From assembly GCA_902363675.1 (NCBI GenBank), contig CABJAV010000017.1, positions 1 to 64,000 on the forward strand: 64,000 bases of DNA. Direction: 5' to 3'. The notes beneath the pieces are model-generated. The model was given only the letters and a program-made list of their open reading frames with translations. It searched no databases and was not told where the DNA came from. The DNA is from Lachnospiraceae bacterium (GTDB lineage Bacteria > Bacillota > Clostridia > Lachnospirales > Lachnospiraceae). A program made the translations under genes and the position numbers. The number at the start of each line of letters is the position of its first letter. The stretch's first letter is position 1. Shown here piece by piece: positions 46,830 to 55,254 of the stretch.

Positions 46830-46848
46830 TACATCCACCCCTTATTTC

Positions 46849-47094
46849 CTATTTTTCAATACCTGCTGCCTTGAAGATACGGTTAACTGTCTCTGTAGGC
46901 TGTGCTCCGTTTGATAACCACTTCTTAGCCAGCTCAGCGTCAACATGATACTCACTTGGATCCTTTGTTGGATCGTAAGTTCCGATCTCTTCGATACATC
47001 TTCCATCTCTTGGAGAGCGGGAATCTGCAACAACGATTCTATAGAAAGGAGCCTTCTTCTGTCCCATTCTTCTTAATCTGATCTTTACTGCCAT
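46849..47094 (-). CDS. rpsP: 30S ribosomal protein S16
   Basis: An 81-residue ribosomal protein, recognised by [20 protein letters not shown] and [20 protein letters not shown]. The start at 47094 follows GAGGAGGTG; the in-frame GTG at 47103 lies within that ribosome binding site. Part of the ffh-rpsP-khpA block. Confidence 0.96.
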   Translation of the reverse strand: MAVKIRLRRMGQKKAPFYRIVVADSRSPRDGRCIEEIGTYDPTKDPSEYHVDAELAKKWLSNGAQPTETVNRIFKAAGIEK

Positions 47095-47128
47095 TATTTT
47101 CACCTCCTCATAGGTTTTATTATTTTAT

Positions 47129-48490
47129 CTAAAAGGGAAGTCCTTTGAACATTCCTCTTTTACCACGTTTACCTCTGCCGCCCATCATGCCCGGCATCTG
47201 TTTCATCATTTTCTTCATCTGTTCGAACTGCTTTACCAGTCGGTTGACTTCTGCAACATCCACGCCTGCGCCTTTTGCAATACGGTTCTTACGGCTTGGA
47301 TTCAACAGATTTGGATTTGTTCTCTCCTTTGGTGTCATGGAGTGAATGATTGCTTCGATACGCTTCATGCTTTTCTCTGCTTCATCCGTATCGATATCAG
47401 GCATCTTACCTGCACCGCCGAGTCCCGGCATCATTCCCATCAGACTGGAAAGACCACCCATCTTTTTCATCTGACTCATCGACTCTAAATACATATCGAA
47501 GTCAAATTCATTCTTGCGCATCTTCTGCTCAAGTTCTTTGGCTTTCTCCTCATCAATGTTCTCCTGTGCTTTCTCAATCATGGTAAGCACATCGCCCATT
47601 CCAAGAATACGGGAAGCCATGCGATCCGGATAAAACTGTTCCAAATCGGAAAGTTTCTCTCCCATTCCTGCGTACAGGATTGGTTTACCGGTCACTGCGC
47701 GGATAGAAAGTGCCGCACCACCTCTTGTATCACCATCTAACTTGGTGAGTACAACACCATCGATGCCAATTTTTTCATCGAAGGTAGAAGCTACGTTCAC
47801 TGCGTCCTGTCCGGTCATAGCATCTACAACCAGAATCGTCTGGAACACATTGACGGCTTCTTTTATCTCAACCAGCTCAGCCATCATATCTTCATCTACA
47901 TGAAGACGGCCTGCTGTATCGATAATCAATACATTGCAATCATTTTTCTTTGCATGTTCTACTGCTGCTTTCGCAATATCCGCAGGTTTGTTCTTGTCAC
48001 CCATGGAAAATACTTCCACGCCCTGCTTTTCTCCATTGATCTGCAACTGTTCAATCGCTGCCGGACGATATACATCACAGGCTGCAAGAAGTGTTTTCTT
48101 GCCTTTTGCTTTCAGTTTTCCTGCGATCTTTGCCGTAGTCGTTGTCTTACCTGCACCCTGAAGACCAACCATCATGATTACGGTAAGTTCCTTGCCCGGG
48201 CGAAATGCAATCTCGGTTGTCTCAGATCCCATGAGATTGACCATCTCTTCGTTTACGATCTTGATGACCATCTGTCCCGGATTCAATCCGCTCATAACAT
48301 CCTGACCGATTGCGCGTTCCTGTACATCCTTGACAAATTTCTTAACAACGCGGAAGTTTACATCGGCTTCAAGCAATGCCATCTTGACTTCCTTCAATGC
48401 TGTCTTGACATCATCTTCTGTCAGACGACCTTTGCTGCGCAGATTCTTGAATACGTTTTGCAGTTTTTCGGAAAGACTGTCAAATGCCAT
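47129..48490 (-). CDS. ffh: Signal recognition particle protein Ffh
   Basis: A 453-residue SRP GTPase targeting nascent membrane proteins. The N and G domains show GLQGAGKTTTTAKIA (G1), DTAGRLHVDEDM, TKLDGDTRGG, and the DARGG-type loop. The C-terminal M domain has the Met-rich RNA/signal-binding part QMKKMMKQMPGMMGG. GGAGTTG precedes the ATG and it starts 1 nt after the ylxM stop, so the two are coupled. Confidence 0.97.
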   Translation of the reverse strand: MAFDSLSEKLQNVFKNLRSKGRLTEDDVKTALKEVKMALLEADVNFRVVKKFVKDVQERAIGQDVMSGLNPGQMVIKIVNEEMVNLMGSETTEIAFRPGKELTVIMMVGLQGAGKTTTTAKIAGKLKAKGKKTLLAACDVYRPAAIEQLQINGEKQGVEVFSMGDKNKPADIAKAAVEHAKKNDCNVLIIDTAGRLHVDEDMMAELVEIKEAVNVFQTILVVDAMTGQDAVNVASTFDEKIGIDGVVLTKLDGDTRGGAALSIRAVTGKPILYAGMGEKLSDLEQFYPDRMASRILGMGDVLTMIEKAQENIDEEKAKELEQKMRKNEFDFDMYLESMSQMKKMGGLSSLMGMMPGLGGAGKMPDIDTDEAEKSMKRIEAIIHSMTPKERTNPNLLNPSRKNRIAKGAGVDVAEVNRLVKQFEQMKKMMKQMPGMMGGRGKRGKRGMFKGLPF

Positions 48491-48491
48491 C

Positions 48492-48836
48492 CTACAACTC
48501 CTCTAAGATCTGATTTGATATTGTTGCAATATGTTCCATAACCTTTTCGTCTTTCGATTCATGGAACTTCTGTGTCAGCGAGTGGATTTCTTCCACATCC
48601 TGCTTGATCGATAAAAATTTCTCCACCAGGTGAAGCTTCTTCTCATAATCCGATAGCTTCCTGCTGCAGCGTTTAATCATATCCGCCACACCCTGCCGAC
48701 TGATGCCTTCCTCCGAAGCAATCTCTCCAAGAGAAAGATCATTAAACACGAAATCTTCATATATCTGGCGCTGATGCTCGTTCAGTAATTCGCCATAAAA
48801 ATCATATAAATAGGTTTGTTCTAACTTTTCTTCCAC
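48492..48836 (-). CDS. ylxM: YlxM/P13 family DNA-binding protein
   Basis: A 114-residue helix-turn-helix protein ([21 protein letters not shown]) of the YlxM family, which stimulates SRP GTPase activity and is always beside ffh. The start is taken at GTG 48836 with AAGGTGA upstream; a longer frame to 48881 would run through the promoter. The predicted transcript begins only about 10 nt before this GTG. Confidence 0.85.
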   Translation of the reverse strand: MEEKLEQTYLYDFYGELLNEHQRQIYEDFVFNDLSLGEIASEEGISRQGVADMIKRCSRKLSDYEKKLHLVEKFLSIKQDVEEIHSLTQKFHESKDEKVMEHIATISNQILEEL

Positions 48837-48852
48837 ATCAATCACCTTGGAT

Positions 48853-48881
48853 ACTTTAACACACGCAAAAGCAGGTGTCAA
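48853..48881 (-). promoter_or_regulatory. Promoter of ylxM-ffh operon
   Basis: TTGACA (48876-48881) and TAAAGT (48853-48858) on the minus strand are separated by 17 bp. The start is expected near 48846, about 10 nt before the ylxM GTG, so the leader is very short and the ribosome binding site lies at its 5' end. A hairpin at 48874-48899 has its T-run in the loop and overlaps the -35 box, so I do not read it as a terminator. Confidence 0.65.
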
Positions 48882-48911
48882 GTATTTTTTCTTGACACCC
48901 TCTTTTCTTTT

Positions 48912-49586
48912 TTACCGCAGGCTTTTCAGGTAAACTTTCTGTTCCGGCGTAATGCGATAACTTTCCACAGCCTTCTGAATCGTCTTTCTGTGTACCCATT
49001 CCGGAAGCTTTCGCTGCTCCAGATAAGGAATCACGCTTTCCCACTGTTTTGCCAGTGCAGTCGCCAGATACCATGCGATCATCATATTCACATAATATTC
49101 TTCCGACCTCACCTGAGCCACCAGCGTAACATAGGACGGATCAAAATCATCGTCCAGATAAAAGCGCATCAGCGTTCCAATTCCGTAGCGAATCGTATAG
49201 GTCTCGTTCGAAGCGATCCACTTATGCACCTCCTGCAACAATTCTTTTTTATGTGCACCAAAGCACTTTGGCTGCGGCAGATCGCACGTTGCCCAGTTAT
49301 TGATATAAGGAAGAAACCGGTTCACTTCTGCTATACAGGTCTCATAATCCCTGATTTGTGCGATAAGCATCATGTGAATATTATTTTCTTCATAATACTG
49401 ATGCGGAAGTTCCGCAAGAAAAAGCTTTGCCTCATCTGTTTTCCGGAACTCTTTTACAAAATTTCTTAAAACCGGCGTCCGGATTCCGATAATCGTCTCT
49501 TTTGCAATCCCCGGCATAAGTTTGCTGTGAAACTCACGGTATTTCAGATCCTGCAAGTCAAACAACTGTCTCTGCAATGTATTCAT
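48912..49586 (-). CDS. DNA alkylation repair protein (AlkD-like)
   Basis: A 224-residue all-helical HEAT-repeat protein of the AlkD DNA glycosylase family, removing N3- and N7-alkylated purines. Family blocks are ETIIGIRTPVLRNFVKEF, NNWATCDLPQPK (W-x-x-x-D containing the DNA-contact residues), LMRFYLDDDF and YYVNMMIAWYLATALAK. The ATG follows TAAGGAGAC that also ends the MATE remnant upstream. A single gene. Confidence 0.88.
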   Translation of the reverse strand: MNTLQRQLFDLQDLKYREFHSKLMPGIAKETIIGIRTPVLRNFVKEFRKTDEAKLFLAELPHQYYEENNIHMMLIAQIRDYETCIAEVNRFLPYINNWATCDLPQPKCFGAHKKELLQEVHKWIASNETYTIRYGIGTLMRFYLDDDFDPSYVTLVAQVRSEEYYVNMMIAWYLATALAKQWESVIPYLEQRKLPEWVHRKTIQKAVESYRITPEQKVYLKSLR

Positions 49587-49610
49587 TTTCTTTTGTCTCC
49601 TTATGTGAAT

Positions 49611-49763
49611 TTATCCATTCTTCTTTTGGCGTACTGCCTTCTTCATATACCAGATGCCTGTAACATCCGCCAGTCCCCATCCGATCGGCAGTCCGGCTAT
49701 CATCGGCAGTGCAAACAATACCAGACATCTGGAAATCTTTCCTTTTGTTAAATCATAGTACAT
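49611..49763 (-). pseudogene. MATE efflux pump reduced to its two ends
   Basis: A 50-residue open frame whose first 24 residues (YYDLTKGKISRCLVLFALPM plus IAG) match the N-terminus of MATE-family multidrug exporters. The following GLPIGWGLADVTGIWYMKKA matches a segment near the end of the last helix of the same family. The normal protein has around 450 residues, so nearly 400 are missing but the frame is kept. It is read as an in-frame internal deletion that removed all the transport helices. It overlaps no other gene and precedes the AlkD gene. Confidence 0.6.
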
Positions 49764-49770
49764 AAAAAAT

Positions 49771-50856
49771 TTATACGAACGACCGGGTCAAATCTTTCAT
49801 CAGCTGATGTACCGTTGTCATTTCGTGAATCCTTCCCACGTTTGCCCCGCAGAATACCAGTCCATTCTCCACATCCCCTCTGACTGCATCAATCAGTGCC
49901 CGGGTAATGCAATACGGTACTTTCTGCGGATTACATTTCTCCAGACAATTATAGCATTTTGAAATAGGCAGTCTAGCCTTCTCCATGTTTTTAATGAATT
50001 TATTGTACAGCGCACGTCCCGGCATTCCAACCGGACTTTGGATGATATTCACATCCTCTTCTGTCGCATTTATGTATGCTTCCTTATAAGCCTCAGAAGC
50101 ATCGCATTCTTTTGTCGCCACAAAACGACTGGCAATCTGCACACCATCTGCGCCAAGGTCTAATGCATGTGCAATATCGTTTTCGTCAAAAATTCCACCG
50201 GCAACGATCACCGGAATTTCTGTATCGAATTTTTGTTCGTATTCCTTTTTACACGCAACGATTTCTTTTACTTCGTCATCAAAATCAATGGCCGGCACAT
50301 CCTGCAACTGTTCCTGTGAAAAGCCAAGATGTCCACCGGCTTTCGGTCCCTCTACTACAATAAAATCGGCGGTCCGGTTATAACGATGTGCCCACATTTT
50401 TAAGATCAGTTGTGTCGCACGTTTTGAGGAAACAATCGGTGCGATTTTTGTTTTGCATTTTTCACCGATCAGTTCCGGTAAATTCATCGGAAGTCCCGCC
50501 CCGCTGATAATCACATCTGCCCCTGCCGCGACAGCTGCTTTTACGTGTTCTTTGTAGTGCTTTAACGCAACCATAATATTGACACCCACAAGTCCGTTTC
50601 CACAGGCAATTTCCTTTGCCCGCTGCAGATGTTTGCGGATTGCACGTAAGTTGCACTCTGCCTGATTGTTTTCAAATCCTTCTTCCTCATAACCGATCTG
50701 TGCGGTAGAAATCACTCCCACACCACCTTCTTTTGCAACAGCGCCCGCCAGGCTGCTAAGGCTGACGCCGACTCCCATACCGCCTTGTATAATCGGAAAT
50801 TTTGCAATTTTATCCCCAATACGAAGTTCTTTTAATTTATGTTTTCCTGTAATCAT
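49771..50856 (-). CDS. Nitronate monooxygenase / FabK-type NAD(P)H flavin oxidoreductase
   Basis: A 361-residue FMN TIM-barrel protein. Motifs are PIIQGGMGVGVS at the start, VNIMVALKHY, IVVEGPKAGGHLGFS (substrate-side loop with His), VIVAGGIFDENDI and LGADGVQIASRFVA (FMN phosphate loop). The tail has an extra Cys cluster KCYNCLEKCNPQKVPYCI not in classical FabK, which could be a small metal site. Either nitronate oxidation or enoyl-ACP reduction is possible from sequence. A strong promoter and a 13-bp TTTGATTATCAAA palindrome precede it, favouring a lipid-synthesis link. Confidence 0.85.
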   Translation of the reverse strand: MITGKHKLKELRIGDKIAKFPIIQGGMGVGVSLSSLAGAVAKEGGVGVISTAQIGYEEEGFENNQAECNLRAIRKHLQRAKEIACGNGLVGVNIMVALKHYKEHVKAAVAAGADVIISGAGLPMNLPELIGEKCKTKIAPIVSSKRATQLILKMWAHRYNRTADFIVVEGPKAGGHLGFSQEQLQDVPAIDFDDEVKEIVACKKEYEQKFDTEIPVIVAGGIFDENDIAHALDLGADGVQIASRFVATKECDASEAYKEAYINATEEDVNIIQSPVGMPGRALYNKFIKNMEKARLPISKCYNCLEKCNPQKVPYCITRALIDAVRGDVENGLVFCGANVGRIHEMTTVHQLMKDLTRSFV

Positions 50857-50897
50857 GTGTTTCCTCCAACTTGAATTTTTGTTTGATCGTGCAATTA

Positions 50898-50947
50898 TTT
50901 GATTATCAAACTATTTTAAGTATAGAAGAATGTTGTATCGTTGTCAA
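50898..50947 (-). promoter_or_regulatory. Promoter with fatty-acid-type operator upstream of NMO/FabK-like gene
   Basis: TTGACA (50942-50947) and TATACT (50919-50924) are 17 bp apart on the minus strand. Overlapping the expected start, the 13-bp near-perfect dyad TTTGATTATCAAA lies at 50898-50910, just inside the transcript. The same core is known for FabT-type MarR regulators of fatty-acid genes in Firmicutes. Repression by such a regulator is inferred. Confidence 0.6.
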
Positions 50948-51003
50948 TGTATTATTGTATCTTTTTCTATATTATATAGTTTTCATTACTACATTTATAT
51001 AAT

Positions 51004-51627
51004 TTAACCACCAAAGGTATCATCCTGGTTTTCATACCATGCCATTGCTTTTCGAAAATCTGCATTTTCATAATCCGGCCACAGCTTATCTTCCACATAA
51101 AAATCTGCATACACAGACTGAATCGGAAGGAAACCGGATAAACGCCGCATCCCGCCCCATCTCACAATCATATCGATTCTTGATATGTCCGAAGAATATG
51201 GCAGTCCATCCTGCAATATATGAGATAAATCCCACTTCCATCCGTAATTCACGAGAAAATTCAATTTGATTCCTCCACCATTTACAGAGGTCCGTGTTGT
51301 ATATTTTTTTAATTCTTCCGGGAAACATTTCGATTCGGTATTACCGATGACCAACAGATCTGCCCCTTCTGTTGTTAAGAATTGTACCGCTTCCACGCAT
51401 GCTTTTTGAAATGCTGCAAACTGGTCATGCGGCCGTTTGCAGTTGTCTACGGTGAAGCCATAATATGTGAGTTCTTGTATTCCATACACTTTTGCCTGCT
51501 GCAGAAGGCGAAGCCCGGGTTCTAATCCATAATGATATCCATCTGCTTTGGATAGACCATGCGCTACCGCCCATCTGCGATTTCCATCCGGAATAATTCC
51601 GACATGAACTGGTTTTTGTTTTTTCAT
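51004..51627 (-). CDS. cis-prenyltransferase (undecaprenyl diphosphate synthase family)
   Basis: A 207-residue protein, shorter than the usual 240-250 of UppS. The family signature IIPDGNRRWA with Asp13 as the catalytic Mg/diphosphate residue and the conserved YGFTVDNCKRP block are present, and the RWGGMRRLSGFLP region carries the RxxG-x-x-R-S-type IPP-binding loop. The shortened hydrophobic-tunnel region suggests a shorter product or a second paralogue of UppS. GAGGTGATG precedes the ATG. It lies alone next to a hypothetical membrane protein. Confidence 0.8.
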   Translation of the reverse strand: MKKQKPVHVGIIPDGNRRWAVAHGLSKADGYHYGLEPGLRLLQQAKVYGIQELTYYGFTVDNCKRPHDQFAAFQKACVEAVQFLTTEGADLLVIGNTESKCFPEELKKYTTRTSVNGGGIKLNFLVNYGWKWDLSHILQDGLPYSSDISRIDMIVRWGGMRRLSGFLPIQSVYADFYVEDKLWPDYENADFRKAMAWYENQDDTFGG

Positions 51628-51640
51628 AATATCATCACCT

Positions 51641-51665
51641 CTGGAAAAGTATTGCCCTTTTCCAG
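51641..51665 (-). promoter_or_regulatory. Hairpin in the leader of the cis-prenyltransferase gene
   Basis: CTGGAAAAG (51641-51649) and CTTTTCCAG (51657-51665) form a 9-bp perfect stem with a 7-nt loop, ending 2 nt upstream of the GAGGTGATG ribosome binding site. No T-run follows, so a translational or stability role is likelier than termination. Confidence 0.4.
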
Positions 51666-51682
51666 AAAGTTATACTATCATT

Positions 51683-52621
51683 TTATTTCAATTGCAGGCT
51701 TTCTTTTGTCTCCTTTACCTGCAGCATGACCGGACGCTCTATGCGGACACGGGCATTCGGCTCTACGATTCCAACGATCTGTTCATCTTTTAACAGGAGT
51801 ATCCGGCTTTGCCCTGTATTACTAATCCGGTACATGTGCGTGGACGGATCGTAGGAAATCTCGCAGTCCTTCCACTCCATCCGCTTCGCTCTCTCATCCG
51901 TCTGCTGCTTTGCATTATCCTTTCCGGAGTCTTTGTTTCCCCGGTTCTTGCGGGAAGATTTCTTTTTCTTCTTTCCGGATTTTTTTCTGCGGCGGAATGT
52001 CCGTTTCCGTCCATTTCGCCCGAAGCGGTTTTCTTTATCATTTGCTTCACGCACCGGTCTTTCCCGGCCTTCTTCCGTTTTTGGTCTGCAGTATCCGCCT
52101 GTGAACCATCCAATCATAATGCAGACCATGGCAATGACAACCAGTATCGCAAACAAATACACCCCCTTCAGGAAAAACAGTTTCAGTGCCGGAAATCCGA
52201 CAAAAACAACCGCAAGTTCCAGCATAATTACTGCGGTAAACAGCGTTGGAAACACCATCGTTTTCTTTCCTTCTGCCAATAGCAGCATACACATGGAAAA
52301 AAGCGCAAGCAATATTGGAAGCATCACTGCCACGGCACAAACTAACAGTATCCGTGTCAGCCCTGCATCCTGTGCATAGGAAAATGCGCTTTTTAATGTT
52401 CCTACCGTAACCGGTGCCTTTAAGACAAAGGTATCCGGAATGCTTCCCGTCGTAAAATAAGTATATCCCGCTCCTGCACCCGCTTTTGCCACATCCATAC
52501 CGGACAATACCAGATTCTGTCCATTCGCCGGGATCCTGCAAAAAGGCAGCAATAATGATAGCAGCGCAAGCAAGGTTGCGACTGCGGCTATATTTTTCAA
52601 GATTCGTCCATAAGTTCTCAT
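51683..52621 (-). CDS. Membrane protein with basic linker and small C-terminal domain
   Basis: A 312-residue protein; I do not recognise the family. Residues 8-30 and a cluster at 95-185 form four membrane helices, consistent with a polytopic membrane part. Residues 200-245 are extremely Lys/Arg-rich (GRKRTFRRRKKSGKKKKKSS), suited to binding nucleic acid or acidic lipids, and the final 65 residues form a small beta-rich domain (ISYDPSTHMYRISNTGQSRI). The start at 52621 has GAGGATAAG upstream. Topology and function are inferred. Confidence 0.6.
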   Translation of the reverse strand: MRTYGRILKNIAAVATLLALLSLLLPFCRIPANGQNLVLSGMDVAKAGAGAGYTYFTTGSIPDTFVLKAPVTVGTLKSAFSYAQDAGLTRILLVCAVAVMLPILLALFSMCMLLLAEGKKTMVFPTLFTAVIMLELAVVFVGFPALKLFFLKGVYLFAILVVIAMVCIMIGWFTGGYCRPKTEEGRERPVREANDKENRFGRNGRKRTFRRRKKSGKKKKKSSRKNRGNKDSGKDNAKQQTDERAKRMEWKDCEISYDPSTHMYRISNTGQSRILLLKDEQIVGIVEPNARVRIERPVMLQVKETKESLQLK

Positions 52622-52736
52622 ACACTTATCCTCGCCTTCCGTCATATTAATAGATTCTGACAGGCTCATTATAGCACGCAATCTTTGATTTTCTTATTAA
52701 AATTCTTTTAAATATTTTTTAACCGTATCCTCTGTT

Positions 52737-53310
52737 TTATTTATTTACTTTTTTCTTTTTCATTACAACAATAACAACTCCTGCCGCAACAACTACCACT
52801 GCTGCAATCAGAACAATAACAATCGTCATGGCCGCACCATCCTGTTTTACAAGTACAAGTGCACTGATACCATCCATTGTATACTCGCCACCCTTGATTG
52901 TCTCAACGCCAGCTTTCTGACTACCCTTTATATTAATTCCTACAATATTATCCCCAAGTCCTTCTACGGATTTTACATATTTTTTCACATCCTCTGATTA
53001 GATAATCGAAGTGCCAGATGTGCCTTGTGTACTTTCTCTACAATCTCATTAATTGTATCGGTATCTAAAAGTCCAACCAGGTCAAATCTAAAACCATCCA
53101 TATGATATTCGACTGCCCAGTAACATACGGAATCCACAATATATTTCCGTACCATGTTTCTCTCGGATGCTGTATCATTTCCACATCCTGAGCCGTTTGA
53201 ATACGAACCGTCTTCATTGATACGGGAAAAATATCCCGGAACAAGTTTATTGATACAGAAATCATCTGCACTCATAACATGATTGTATACCACATTACCA
53301 TAACACGGTT
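52737..53310 (-). pseudogene. Pullulanase remnant: catalytic fragment fused by deletion to an anchored tail
   Basis: Two overlapping frames form one broken gene. The first (from about 53310) reads VVYNHVMSADDFCINKLVPG and later YWAVEYHMDGFRFDLVGLLD, the region II-IV core of type I pullulanases, but lacks the catalytic Glu and the later Asp. Near 52985-53000 it shifts to a second frame ending in a linker, a hydrophobic helix (TIVIVLIAAVVVVAAGVVIV) and KKKKVNK, a C-terminal membrane anchor. The N-terminal half and the stretch between the parts are absent. It was a cell-bound starch-degrading enzyme. Confidence 0.65.
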
Positions 53311-53360
53311 ATTTACTGTATTGAAATCCGGAGCATCCCTGCCTATAACCATAAATATAA

Positions 53361-53404
53361 AAACGAGCAGCAAAACCGGATTTACACCAGTCTGCTACTC
53401 GTTT
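53361..53404 (-). terminator. Terminator after the Big2-type fragment
   Basis: AAACGAG-c-AGCA pairs with TGCT-a-CTCGTTT (53361-53372, 53393-53404) and is followed on the minus strand by TTTTATATTT. It lies 112 nt downstream of the surface-protein fragment stop at 53516. Confidence 0.7.
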
Positions 53405-53515
53405 GATGATTATAATATTTTCTTGTGCCATTGCAACCAGTTATCAGACAAATGACAGGTGCGTATTAAAGCTTTTATTTCCAAATGCAAATGAAAGAGC
53501 TTTCCTCCATTTTCT

Positions 53516-53850
53516 CTACTTACTTTCGCCTACAACAATTTTGATTCTCTTTTGTGCTCCATTTCCTGCAACGACATATATGTAGCATTTTCCCTTTCCT
53601 CTGGTTGTAACAATTCCCTTGGAGTTCACTTTTGCAACTTTGGAATCCGTCGTATAATAACGAATCTTCTTAGCCTCTGAAGTAAATGCTTTCGTTTTGT
53701 TCTTCTTAACAAGCGAAACTACAAGTTTCTTTTTTTTCCCAATCGACAGACGATACGCTGTTTTTTAAATCTTAACAGATTTTACATCTGTATATTTTGT
53801 AGCATCCGCTGCATCGTAAATGCTATGTATGTAACCTCGATCAGACGATG
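53516..53850 (-). pseudogene. Degraded surface protein, Big2/Ig-like C-terminal fragment
   Basis: A frame without a start reads IYDAADATKYTDVKSVKI, a stop at 53764-53766, then in the same frame KTAYRLSIGKKKKLVVSLVK and YYTTDSKVAKVNSKGIVTTR ending VVAGNGAQKRIKIVVGESK. This is the pattern of bacterial Ig-like (Big2) domains that end many Lachnospiraceae secreted enzymes. The rest of the gene is absent upstream and one in-frame stop is visible. With the pullulanase pieces it marks a decayed extracellular enzyme locus. Confidence 0.55.
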
Positions 53851-53955
53851 CGAAGTAGAGTTAATATTTAAAATTCGAATTCCGATCCCAGTTCCTTCCT
53901 ATACCACAGTCAAAAAGGAACTTAACGCTCGCATTATGTACAAAAAATAATACTT

Positions 53956-55131
53956 CTATACTTTATTTTCCAAACCGGCTGATTTCTTTCGCATATGATA
54001 TTTCCGTTTTTCCTCATACATTTTCTCATCCATATGCATTAAAAAAGTTTCTGCATCATCTTCTGTCCCAAATTCCGTGTATCCCATGGAAACACTTAAA
54101 TGAAACGGTTCTATTCTGGATTCATTAAACCGGGACAGATTATGGTTAATCTCCTCCATTGTCGCTAAGACACGCTCCGTATCAACACCTGACAGCAGCA
54201 CAATAAACTCATCTCCCGCATACCGGATTGCCATACCATCATCCGGTATGGATCTGATGAGTATATTTCCCAACGTACAAATAGCCTTATCGCCCGTACT
54301 ATGACCTAAATTGTCATTAATACACTTGAAATCGTTTACATCCATCATGATTCCATATAAGGATTTATGGCTTGCAATTTTCTTTTCCGCAAGCACCGCA
54401 TTAAAATATCTCCGATTATATAATCCGGAAAGCTCATCCATATACAAACTCTCTGCGTATGACTGCATCTGCACAAATATCAATGCGACCGCAACCAGCA
54501 CCCATGATGATGTAATTCCATAAAAAAGGAACTGGAGAACTACACCTGCAAAACAAGGACCAACGAAATAGATCACCGGGAAAAAATTCAGGTTAACCCC
54601 TTGTTTTTTGGAATGATACACCAGATAAATACTGTAAGCAAAATATATGACAAGCGAAATATATCCCACCAGCACACCGGCAGTTCTCTGATATACATTC
54701 TCCCCGGATATTTTAAACATAATCCCTGTTCCAAACAGATTACATAAAACCATAATTACTTCTACCAGCCAGGGAAATATCTCCACTCCTGCTTTTTGAA
54801 CCATTCTTTTATAATTTCGATAGATACGCAATTCCACGTACATACACCAAAGCATACCCATACTGACTGTCCCTATAAAGCATATGCTGTTAGAGATATA
54901 ATTAATCTGCCGGCTGCCAGTAAACTGTTTTCCATCTACGAGAAAAGCAATGGTTTCAGACAATGCCCCCACTAAATTTACGATTGCTATTCCATCATAT
55001 ATTTTATCTCCCACATGAAGGCTCTCTCTGTTCTTTCGTCTGCAAAACAAAAGGAACCACATCATTAACACGGTCAATCCGTTTGCCATTAATATTTCTT
55101 CTAAAACAATGATTGTTATCCCCTCCATCAT
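53956..55131 (-). CDS. Membrane-bound diguanylate cyclase, AGDEF active site
   Basis: A 391-residue protein. Residues 1-222 have six to seven membrane helices and no recognisable sensor domain, and residues 228-385 are a GGDEF domain (SGLYNRRYFN, DVNDFKCINDNLGHSTGDKA). The active-site loop is AGDEF at 305-309; Ala at the first Gly position is compatible with activity in known cyclases. c-di-GMP production is therefore likely. The start is uncertain: no ribosome binding site precedes ATG 55131, while GGAGGGG lies inside codons 3-4, so a non-ATG codon further in may be used. Confidence 0.8.
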   Translation of the reverse strand: MMEGITIIVLEEILMANGLTVLMMWFLLFCRRKNRESLHVGDKIYDGIAIVNLVGALSETIAFLVDGKQFTGSRQINYISNSICFIGTVSMGMLWCMYVELRIYRNYKRMVQKAGVEIFPWLVEVIMVLCNLFGTGIMFKISGENVYQRTAGVLVGYISLVIYFAYSIYLVYHSKKQGVNLNFFPVIYFVGPCFAGVVLQFLFYGITSSWVLVAVALIFVQMQSYAESLYMDELSGLYNRRYFNAVLAEKKIASHKSLYGIMMDVNDFKCINDNLGHSTGDKAICTLGNILIRSIPDDGMAIRYAGDEFIVLLSGVDTERVLATMEEINHNLSRFNESRIEPFHLSVSMGYTEFGTEDDAETFLMHMDEKMYEEKRKYHMRKKSAGLENKV

Positions 55132-55140
55132 TCACAGTAT

Positions 55141-55195
55141 GAACTCATTTTTACTAAAATGAGTTCTATCATTATACCAAATTAAAACCGGTTTT
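55141..55195 (-). promoter_or_regulatory. Promoter with two palindromes upstream of diguanylate cyclase
   Basis: TATAAT lies at 55171-55176 on the minus strand with a TTGG extended -10. A 12-bp palindrome AAAACCGGTTTT (55184-55195) covers the spacer and -35 area, and an 11-bp inverted repeat GAACTCATTTT/AAAATGAGTTC (55141-55151, 55156-55166) covers the expected transcript start. Either could be an operator; the second could form an mRNA hairpin. Confidence 0.5.
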
Positions 55196-55254
55196 TGTCT
55201 TTTTCGACATGAACTACAGTTTTTTTAACGTGAACGATGATTTTTTATGTTTCA

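Noticed and set aside
48874..48899. GGTGTCAAG/CTTGACACC hairpin as a terminator
   Set aside because: The T-run lies in the loop, not after the stem, and the right arm is the -35 box of the ylxM promoter.
53403..53585. 60-codon plus-strand frame
   Set aside because: It is antisense to the Big2-type fragment and its terminator; no start signals.
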